Shown here one piece after another: positions 1 to 6,537 of a stretch of 64,000 nt of DNA (the stretch's first letter is position 1; every line of letters begins with the position of its first letter). The notes below the pieces were generated by a model that was not told where the DNA came from, did not search any database, and worked only from the letters and a program-made list of their open reading frames with translations. Source of the DNA: Caballeronia sordidicola (GTDB lineage: Bacteria > Pseudomonadota > Gammaproteobacteria > Burkholderiales > Burkholderiaceae); the NCBI RefSeq assembly GCF_002220365.1, contig NZ_MTHB01000049.1, forward strand, positions 1 to 64,000. Direction: 5' to 3'. A program made the translations under genes and the position numbers.

Positions 1-333
1 AACATCCCGGTGACGGCGGTGGTGTTTCATAACCGGCAGTGGGGCGCGGAGAAGAAGAACCAGGTGGACTTCTATAACCGGCGTTTCGTAGCCGGCGAGC
101 TGGATAACCAGAGCTTTGCGGAGATCGCCAAGGCCATGGGCGCTGAAGGGATCGTGGTGAACCGGCTCGAGGACGTGGGCCCTGCGCTCAAGCGTGCGAT
201 CGATTTGCAGATGAATCAAGGCAAGACCACCATCATCGAGATCATGTGTACGCGTGAGCTCGGCGATCCGTTCCGTCGTGATGCACTCGCTAAGCCCGTG
301 CGCATGCTCGATAAGTACAAAGACTACGTGTGA
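1..333 (+). CDS. xsc: Sulfoacetaldehyde acetyltransferase, C-terminal part
   Basis: This is the last 110 codons of Xsc, a thiamine-diphosphate enzyme that converts sulfoacetaldehyde and phosphate to acetyl phosphate and sulfite in the cytoplasm. The reading frame is open from base 1, so the gene continues upstream of the window. The segment near its start (VVFHNRQWGAEKKNQVDF) and its end (IMCTRELGDPFRRDALAKPV) match what I know of Xsc C-termini, in the region shared by the acetolactate-synthase superfamily. The next gene on the same strand, 116 bases on, is pta, the usual partner that uses the acetyl phosphate. Family and role are confident; the upstream part, including the cofactor motif, cannot be seen. 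Confidence 0.9.
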   Translation, partial: NIPVTAVVFHNRQWGAEKKNQVDFYNRRFVAGELDNQSFAEIAKAMGAEGIVVNRLEDVGPALKRAIDLQMNQGKTTIIEIMCTRELGDPFRRDALAKPVRMLDKYKDYV

Positions 334-449
334 ACGTTCCAGTTTCCGTGGGCTCATCAGGCTCTCGTGAAACCCGACGTGCAGGAAATGGACCACTGCC
401 GTTTCCTGCATCAGTCCACCGTCTTTTGGCAACCGTGACCGAGTGACCC

Positions 450-1502
450 ATGAAGCTGATCAACCGCATCATCGAGCGCGCTCGCATTCATCCTATGCGC
501 ATCGTACTGAGCGAGGCGGAGGACCCGCGGATTCTCCAGGCGGCGCAACGCGTGACCGAAGAACGCATTGCCCGCGTGATTCTGGTGGGGGATGTCCCAC
601 GCATTCTTCAAGTGGCGGCCAATGAGGGTGTCGATCTGGCCGGCATCGAACTGGTGGACCCATTCACTTCGCCGCTCGGACCATCCTTATTCCTATGCCT
701 CTTCGAACTGCGATCCGGCAAGGGCATGACGCTGGACGAGGCGAAGCGGGAAGTGCTTAAACCGCTTTGCTTTGCTAACCTGATGGTGCGCCTTGGTCAT
801 GCCGATGGTTCTGTATCAGGCGCAGTCAATACCACCGCCGACGTGGTTCGCACCGCTATCCAGATCATCGGCATCGATCCATCGTTCAAGCTGGTTTCCA
901 GTTTCTTCCTGATGATGTTGTGCGAACCTTTCCACACGCTCAAGGGTGGGCTTATCTTTTCCGATTGCGGGTTGGTGGTGGACCCGAATGAGGATGAACT
1001 GGCTCAGATCGCCATGGCCGCAGCGGATAGCGCGCAGACCCTTCTGATGGATGAACCACGCGTGGCCATGCTGTCATTCTCGACGAGCGGCAGTGCCCGG
1101 CATGCGGCGGTCGACAAGGTGGTGGAGGCAACGCGCCTGGTCAGGCAGCAGCGCCCGAACCTTGCTATCGATGGCGATGTGCAGCTCGACGCGGCGCTCG
1201 TCGCCGAGATCGCAGAACGCAAGATAGATCACTCGAACGTCCACGGCCGGGCAAACGTGCTGATCTTCCCGAGTCTGGAGGCCGGCAATATCAGCTACAA
1301 ACTGGCGGAAAGGGTGGGTGGCGCAAAGGCGATCGGCCCGCTTTTGCAGGGCCTTCGAAAGCCCGCCAACGATCTGTCACGCGGCTGCAGCGCAGAGGAT
1401 ATTTATTACGTCATTGCCGTGACCGTGGTGCAGGCGCAAGCGACATTGGATGCCACACAAGCACTCGCAGACTCTCGCATCGACAATCACCCGTCGTGCT
1501 GA
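450..1502 (+). CDS. pta: Phosphate acetyltransferase
   Basis: A 350-residue single-domain Pta (PTA_PTB family) that transfers the acetyl group of acetyl phosphate to CoA. Visible family segments are the N-terminal RIVLSEAEDPRILQAA, the central NLMVRLGHADGSVSGAVNTT, the SFSTSGSARH stretch and the C-terminal NVLIFPSLEAGNISYKL. The length fits the short Pta form, without the N-terminal regulatory DRTGG domain of enterobacterial Pta. Its position directly behind xsc on the same strand indicates a role in sulfonate dissimilation: sulfoacetaldehyde to acetyl phosphate and sulfite by Xsc, then acetyl-CoA by Pta. Transcription is probably shared with xsc; no separate promoter was recognised. Confidence 0.93.
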   Translation: MKLINRIIERARIHPMRIVLSEAEDPRILQAAQRVTEERIARVILVGDVPRILQVAANEGVDLAGIELVDPFTSPLGPSLFLCLFELRSGKGMTLDEAKREVLKPLCFANLMVRLGHADGSVSGAVNTTADVVRTAIQIIGIDPSFKLVSSFFLMMLCEPFHTLKGGLIFSDCGLVVDPNEDELAQIAMAAADSAQTLLMDEPRVAMLSFSTSGSARHAAVDKVVEATRLVRQQRPNLAIDGDVQLDAALVAEIAERKIDHSNVHGRANVLIFPSLEAGNISYKLAERVGGAKAIGPLLQGLRKPANDLSRGCSAEDIYYVIAVTVVQAQATLDATQALADSRIDNHPSC

Positions 1503-1631
1503 TGCACGGCTGGCTACGGCGCCTTGCAAAAGATGCAGATGATAACGCTCGAGACGCGTCAAGACGCCACTTCAACGGACGCTCATACCCGGCATTGAGT
1601 CCAGCGAACTCGGGACCAAAATTTCCGCTGC

Positions 1632-2981
1632 TCAGTGGACCTTTTCAGCCGCCTGGAAAATCCGCCCACGCACGATACCGATAGCCTGCTTGAGAGCATA
1701 AACGTCCTGAAAATAACGCTCAGGCATCCTTATCTGGCTAGCATGCGCATCGATGCTCTCGATTTCTTCGCGCCATTGCGCAATTTTGTCCGGGGTCGGT
1801 TGCGGAGTTCTCCATATTTCATCTTCCAGCGATTTGATTTCCTTATACCAGACCACGAGCCGGTTTTTTATCCGCGTCTGTGCCATGCGCGGTAATGCCT
1901 GCAGCAAGCCTATCAGCAAGGCCATGAAGGGCAGCAGGATCAGCAGTCGCCTTTCGATAAAGCTGGCCAGCCAGAACGGAAGGTATCTCTGCAGGAAAGG
2001 GCGGCCGGATTTGAAATAGCGCGTGCTTTCGTCGGAGATAGGAAATTCATCGGTGTTCAGGTTGGGAAACGCGCCGAGCGGGGTGAAGTAATCTTCACCG
2101 CCGTGAACGGTTTTGGCCGCCTCCAGCAGCAGGTAGGCGAGAGCAGGGTGCAGGGTGTCCTTGGACACAAGCAGGGCTGTTGCGGCCAGCAGGGTGACAT
2201 CAGTCTGCGGAAGATCGTTGACGATGCTGGTCGACGCACGCGGAAAAATAATCTTGGAAAGTGACGGGAATTTTTGCACCAGGGCGTCGGCCTGGGCAAA
2301 ACTCATCAATTTCAGATTGCTATTAAGCAACGTTTGCTGCGTGGAAGCATCGGGCCTGCCGATAAAGAAAGCGGCATCCAGAGTACCATTTTCGAGGTCT
2401 TGATATGCCTTGGATGCGTCCATTTCCAGCAGCTTGGTGTTGTTGCCGGTGATGCCGCTATAAGAAAGCAATACCTGGGCAACGTTGAGCAGACCGCTGC
2501 CGGGAACGCCTATGGCAATCCTTTTGCCGCGTAGCTGTGCCAGCCGGTTAATCGTTGTATCGGTCGCATCGCCACGATAAAAAACCCAGATCGGTTCATA
2601 TGAAACGGCAGCGATCGTCTGCAGGTCGTCCGTCTCTTTCGGTCGGGTGGTGCCTGACTGGATAAAGCCCACTTCATATTCGCTATCAGGATCCTTCAGT
2701 CGCTGATAGTTTTCGATCGAGCCCGAAGAACTGCGGATATCAAGGGTTATGCCGTCGCGTTTCAGAAGGGGGGCATACCGATCCGCGAAGCCACGATAGA
2801 TACCGTTGTCCGCCCCGGTTGTAATGACGATGGTGTGCTGGATGGCGGGCTTGAGTAAGGTCGCCAACCCCCAGCCGAGTGCGGCGATCAGCAGTATGGC
2901 GCCAATGGTGAGAAGCCGCCTGCGCCCCGGTGTGATGGGGGCTTTCTGGCTACGATGAAGCGCTGGGTTGTGCCTGGGCAT
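1632..2981 (-). CDS. TAXI-family TRAP transporter solute-binding protein with C-terminal membrane segment
   Basis: A 449-residue protein. An N-terminal membrane segment (about residues 20-42) is followed by a TAXI solute-receptor domain with the recognisable TTGADNGIYRGFADRYAPLL region and RGKRIAIGVPGSGLLNVAQVLL. Classical receptors end after about 320 residues; this one continues through a hydrophobic segment (LLILLPFMALLIGLLQAL) into a charged, probably cytoplasmic tail of about 80 residues. It is therefore likely anchored in the inner membrane at both ends. No TRAP permease gene is in the window. I chose the ATG at 2981 because GAGAGG lies about 8 bases upstream; an in-frame start at 3026 is possible. 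It converges on pta, so a link to sulfonate uptake is only a guess. Confidence 0.82.
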   Translation of the reverse strand: MPRHNPALHRSQKAPITPGRRRLLTIGAILLIAALGWGLATLLKPAIQHTIVITTGADNGIYRGFADRYAPLLKRDGITLDIRSSSGSIENYQRLKDPDSEYEVGFIQSGTTRPKETDDLQTIAAVSYEPIWVFYRGDATDTTINRLAQLRGKRIAIGVPGSGLLNVAQVLLSYSGITGNNTKLLEMDASKAYQDLENGTLDAAFFIGRPDASTQQTLLNSNLKLMSFAQADALVQKFPSLSKIIFPRASTSIVNDLPQTDVTLLAATALLVSKDTLHPALAYLLLEAAKTVHGGEDYFTPLGAFPNLNTDEFPISDESTRYFKSGRPFLQRYLPFWLASFIERRLLILLPFMALLIGLLQALPRMAQTRIKNRLVVWYKEIKSLEDEIWRTPQPTPDKIAQWREEIESIDAHASQIRMPERYFQDVYALKQAIGIVRGRIFQAAEKVH

Positions 2982-3325
2982 TGCTCGGCCTCTCTCGTCA
3001 GGTCTCTCAGGCCCGGGCTGCGGCACCTGAAGGCATGTCCTTTACGAATGGATGGGCATGCTCTGGGAGGAGAGCATGTCGAAAGTCGATGGAACAAAGC
3101 CCGCCGTCGATCAACAAATTTTCCCACCGCCTGTATAGGTCATCTTTATCATATTATCCTTGTTGCGACCGTCGACATTACGTTGCACGGTCCACCTTTG
3201 GCAAGAGTCCACCTGAATTGCCAACTGTTCCGGGCAACCTGCAGGGCTGCAGGACTCGATCACCAGTCTCGTCAAACGGCATTGAAAACTGCGCCCGTGC
3301 ACTATTATAATTTGGATAACTTATC
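2982..3325. other. Intergenic region upstream of the TAXI gene
   Basis: This stretch holds the 5' region of the leftward TAXI gene and no convincing gene. Short open frames on both strands have no recognisable protein sequence. It ends where residual homology to a sodium/glutamate symporter begins. Confidence 0.5.
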
Positions 3326-3718
3326 AAGGCTGTTCGCCCGATCACGGCGAATGCTGTCATCGAGACCGTGGCGCTGATTGCCGTTTGCCTGGGGGTCGGC
3401 TCGGCGCTCGCATTGTGGCTGGCAGGCACAGCGTTCGAGTTACCCGCGTTCGTGTGCGTTTTGTTCGTCGGCGTTAGTCTGCGCAACGGCCTTTCCCTGC
3501 CGGGCTGGTATGAGGTCTTCGAGGACGAAGTATCGCTGGTTGGAAATGTCAGCCTCGGACTGTTCCTCGCGATCGCGCTGATGAGCCTGCGCTTAGGGGA
3601 ACTGGCCTCGCTCGCGCTGCCGCTCTTCGCCATCCTGGTCGTGCAGGCGATCGCCACAGATAGTCAAACCCACAAGCCGGCTTTCCAGTTGCTGTCTCTC
3701 CAGCCGGCAACCGAGTGA
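3326..3718 (+). pseudogene. gltS: Remnant of sodium/glutamate symporter GltS
   Basis: The frame reads a middle piece of GltS: membrane-segment sequence such as LGVGSALALWLAGTAFELPA, FVCVLFVGVSLRNGLSLPGW and LALPLFAILVVQAI, all typical of the second half of the symporter. Homologous reading starts near 3326, before the GTG at 3368 that would open a nominal ORF. GltS proteins have about 400 residues and ten or so membrane segments, so both the N-terminal half and the C-terminal end are missing here; after VVQAI the sequence changes to unrelated residues. There is no plausible start or ribosome binding site. I regard it as a truncated, non-functional relic. Confidence 0.8.
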
Positions 3719-3754
3719 AAAAGCAAATCGATGGCCGGCTGCGAGGGCGCCTGA

Positions 3755-4852
3755 TTAGCTGAGCGCGTAGCGTTCGAGCCAATGCGCGTAAGGTGCGGGC
3801 AGCGTCCACGATGGGCGAGCAATACCGAGCTTCTTCGCGGCGTAGTACGGCCAGTGAGGATTGGCCAGATTTGCCCGGCCGACCATGACGAGATCGAGCT
3901 GGCCTTCGCGGACTACGTTATCGGCGAGTTCCGGTGTATCGATTCCCCAAGCCGACGATACAGGCAGTTGCGCCTCACGCCGCACGCGGTGCGCAATAGG
4001 CGCGAGGAACGCGGGCGCCCACGGAATGTTGGCGGTCGGCGTAGAAAAACCCACGCTGACGCTGAGCATGTCGAGCCCTTCACGCTTGAAATTTTTCGCC
4101 AGCTCGATCGACTCCGCGAGGGTTTCCTCATCGCGGCCGTCATATTCGATTACGCCGAAACGAGCCGTCAGCGGCAGATGCTCGGGCCATACTTGGCGCA
4201 CTGCAGCCAGCGTCTCCAGCATGAAGCGGCTGCGGTTCTCGAGGCTCCCGCCATAGGCATCGTCGCGTTGATTGGAGTGCGTCGAGAAAAAGCTCTGACC
4301 GAGATAGCCGTGGGCGAAGTGCAGTTCCAGCCATTCAAAACCCGCATCGAGTGCTCGTTTTGCAGCATCTACAAAATCCTGGCGAACGCGGGCGATATCG
4401 TCGAGTGTCATCGCTTTGGGTACCTTGGGCAAGGCGGCCCCGAAGGCAATAGCCGAGGGAGCGATAGTGTCCCAGCCGCGCGGATCGTCTTCGCTGATGT
4501 GGTCGTCGCCTTCCCACGGCCGGTTGGCGCTGGCCTTGCGACCTGCGTGGGCGATCTGGATCCCCGGCACGGCGCCGGCTGCCTTGATCGATGCAACAAC
4601 GGGTACGAACGCCTGCGCCTGCTCGTCATTCCAGATGCCAGTGCATCCCGGGGTAATCCGGCCTTCAGGGGATACGGCCGTCGCCTCGACGATAACCAGG
4701 CCGGCGCCACCGCGCGCGAGACCCGCCAGATGCACGCGATGCCAGTCGTTGATCAGGCCGTCGACAGCGGAGTACTGGCACATCGGCGGGATCGCGATGC
4801 GGTTGCGCAACGAGATGTCTTTGAGTTTGAAGGGTTCAAATAGTGCGGGCAT
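3755..4852 (-). CDS. xenA: Xenobiotic reductase XenA-type old yellow enzyme
   Basis: A 365-residue FMN-dependent ene-reductase of the thermophilic-like OYE class. All residues that define the XenA active site are present at the same numbers: Cys25, Tyr27, His178, His181, Tyr183, Arg231, Trp302 and the C-terminal Trp358 that reaches into the partner subunit. N-terminal sequence (LFEPFKLKDISLRNRIAIPP) and C-terminus (PAPYAHWLERY) are near those of Pseudomonas XenA. It would reduce activated C=C bonds of enals, enones, maleimides and nitro compounds with NAD(P)H in the cytoplasm. It diverges from an ArsR-family regulator across 86 bases that contain a perfect inverted repeat, so local regulation is likely. 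Confidence 0.95.
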   Translation of the reverse strand: MPALFEPFKLKDISLRNRIAIPPMCQYSAVDGLINDWHRVHLAGLARGGAGLVIVEATAVSPEGRITPGCTGIWNDEQAQAFVPVVASIKAAGAVPGIQIAHAGRKASANRPWEGDDHISEDDPRGWDTIAPSAIAFGAALPKVPKAMTLDDIARVRQDFVDAAKRALDAGFEWLELHFAHGYLGQSFFSTHSNQRDDAYGGSLENRSRFMLETLAAVRQVWPEHLPLTARFGVIEYDGRDEETLAESIELAKNFKREGLDMLSVSVGFSTPTANIPWAPAFLAPIAHRVRREAQLPVSSAWGIDTPELADNVVREGQLDLVMVGRANLANPHWPYYAAKKLGIARPSWTLPAPYAHWLERYALS

Positions 4853-4870
4853 GGGGCAGGCTCCGTGGAA

Positions 4871-4912
4871 TAATCTAGTTCGATTGTTCGATATAAATCG
4901 AACTATCGATTA
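4871..4912. promoter_or_regulatory. Inverted-repeat operator candidate between xenA and the ArsR-family gene
   Basis: TAGTTCGATT at 4876-4885 and its exact reverse complement AATCGAACTA at 4896-4905 form a perfect 10-bp inverted repeat with a 10-base spacer. An outer pair TAATC (4871-4875) and GATTA (4908-4912) extends the symmetry with a 2-base offset, and ATCGA recurs in the spacer and just outside. Its location between divergent genes suggests the binding site of the adjacent ArsR-family repressor; binding itself is inferred. Confidence 0.72.
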
Positions 4913-4938
4913 TCACAGAAACCGGTACCATCTGCAGT

Positions 4939-5241
4939 ATGCGCATATATAACCATCCTGAGCCCGAGGGCTTCACCCTCCAGCGGATCTTCAACGCCTT
5001 GAGTGACCCGGTGCGTCTCGACATCGTGCTGCATTTGTCGCATGTCACCGAAGCCACCTGCGGGGAGCTCGACGGGGGCCGCCCGAAATCGAGCATGTCC
5101 CATCACTTCCGCATTTTGCGCGAGGCGGGTCTCGTGCAAACCCGCGTGGCCGGCACGGTTCATCAGAACACGTTGCGACGTGCCGAACTCGACAGCAGGT
5201 TTCCGGGACTCATGGACGCCATCCTCAGCCAGACTCCCTGA
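4939..5241 (+). CDS. ArsR-family winged-helix transcriptional regulator
   Basis: A 100-residue ArsR/SmtB-type DNA-binding protein. It starts with the usual helix 'IFNALSDPVRLDIVLHLSHV', carries the helix-turn-helix 'RPKSSMSHHFRILREAGLVQTRV' (about residues 48-70) and the beta-wing 'VAGTVHQNTLRRAELDSRFPG'. The metal-site ELCVC motif of arsenic sensors is absent; the only cysteine is Cys41 (EATCGELDGG), so metal sensing of the classical type is unlikely. It is divergent from xenA, an arrangement common for ArsR-type regulators of old yellow enzymes, and probably represses both through the palindrome at 4876-4905. The effector (an electrophile or oxidant acting on the lone cysteine, or a ligand) is inferred. 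Confidence 0.88.
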   Translation: MRIYNHPEPEGFTLQRIFNALSDPVRLDIVLHLSHVTEATCGELDGGRPKSSMSHHFRILREAGLVQTRVAGTVHQNTLRRAELDSRFPGLMDAILSQTP

Positions 5242-5414
5242 CGAGCTTGCTGATCACTTGACCGGCGCCGCCAACCGCGCGTCTTTTGTCAAGGTGGCGG
5301 ATGCGCGTACCTTGCGCCTTCACAAGCCGCTGACGAACGCGTGAGTTCGCTCATAGCGGCACGGGCCTTCGCCGCGCTTGCAGATTGAAATCCATAACTT
5401 AAAAGGAATGATCG

Positions 5415-6410
5415 ATGGCCCGACTGCTTCCCGACGCGCTCACCGCGCTTGCTGTTGACTCGTTGCTTGCGGCCGGCGCATTGCCCTCGACCGCACAATC
5501 GACGGCCCGTGCGCTTGTTTACGCTGACCTGCGCGGGTTGTCGTCGCATGGGGTATCGCGTCTGCCGATGTATTGCGCGCAACTCAGGAATGGCCGCGTT
5601 GATCCGTTGGCGCAACCGGGCATTGTCTCGGATCGCGGTGCGACCGTGCTGGTCGACGGCGCGGATGGACTCGCTTATCCCGCCTGCGATCTCGCGACCA
5701 GTGCGTTGATCGAACGCGCGCGGCAGTTCGGCAGCGCGGTGGCAGGCGTCAGGCGCAGCCATCATTTCGGCGTCGGCGCCGCACATGTGCAGGCGCTTGG
5801 GGCTGCGGGCATGGTCGGTCTTGCGTTCAGCAACTCGCCTGCGGCCATGCCCGCGTGGGGCGGTCGGAGGGCGCTCTTCGGCACCAACCCCATTGCCGCC
5901 GTCTTCCCGCGCCGTCACGCGGAACCGCTGGTGATCGACCTGGCGCTCTCGCAGATTGCGCGCGGCAAGGTCGCCATTGCCGCCCGCGACGGCAAGCCCA
6001 TTCCTGAGGGCTGGGCGACCACCCGCGACGGCCACCCGACAACCGATGCCCGTGCCGCCCTCGACGGCATGATGCTGCCGTTCGGCGGGGCGAAGGGTGC
6101 GATGCTGGCGTTGGTCGTCGAGTTGCTGGCAGCGGCGCTGACCGGCGCGAACTTCGGTTACGAAGCCGGTTCGTTCCTGACGGAGGAGGGCGAGCGGTCT
6201 CGCATTGGTCATTTATTCTGGGCGATCGATCCGGGCGCACTGGCCGGCGACGACACCTATCTCTCACGAGTGGAAACGCTGATCGAAATGATGCTCATGG
6301 ACGACGACGTCCGGCTTCCGGGCTATCGGAGAGAACGTCTTGCCGAAGCGTCGGAACAGGAAGGTGTTGAAATTCCCGATGCACTGATCGCGCAACTGAA
6401 GGCAAATTGA
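5415..6410 (+). CDS. Ldh2-family (malate/L-sulfolactate type) NAD(P)-dependent dehydrogenase
   Basis: A 331-residue member of the malate/L-lactate/L-sulfolactate dehydrogenase fold family, not the classical Rossmann LDH. Family segments: YADLRGLSSHGVSRLPMY near residue 45, RRSHHFGVGAAHV with the catalytic-region histidines, LFGTNPIAAVFP, LPFGGAKGAMLALVVELL. Members reduce 2-oxo acids or cyclic imines (malate, lactate, ureidoglycolate, 2,3-diketo-L-gulonate, piperideine-2-carboxylate, sulfolactate). Because xsc-pta and soeABC lie close by, oxidation of sulfolactate (ComC-like) is an attractive hypothesis, but sequence alone cannot fix the substrate. It precedes soeA by 127 bases on the same strand. 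A ribosome site AAAAGGAATG lies just upstream. Confidence 0.85.
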   Translation: MARLLPDALTALAVDSLLAAGALPSTAQSTARALVYADLRGLSSHGVSRLPMYCAQLRNGRVDPLAQPGIVSDRGATVLVDGADGLAYPACDLATSALIERARQFGSAVAGVRRSHHFGVGAAHVQALGAAGMVGLAFSNSPAAMPAWGGRRALFGTNPIAAVFPRRHAEPLVIDLALSQIARGKVAIAARDGKPIPEGWATTRDGHPTTDARAALDGMMLPFGGAKGAMLALVVELLAAALTGANFGYEAGSFLTEEGERSRIGHLFWAIDPGALAGDDTYLSRVETLIEMMLMDDDVRLPGYRRERLAEASEQEGVEIPDALIAQLKAN

Positions 6411-6537
6411 AACCATCAGCGTAGCGGATAGTTCCTCTCGCAAATCGCGATTTCCCTTGGCGACCGGCGGCGATTAGGATGGTCACGATCGGATCGGTAC
6501 CGCTTCGACATACCGGAAGCCGCGAGGGAGAACCAGC

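Noticed and set aside
1503-1631. Terminator between pta and the convergent TAXI gene
   Set aside because: No stem of useful length followed by a T run was found on either strand.
3368-3718. Functional small membrane protein
   Set aside because: Homology to GltS begins before the nominal start and breaks off at both ends, so it is a fragment of a larger symporter.
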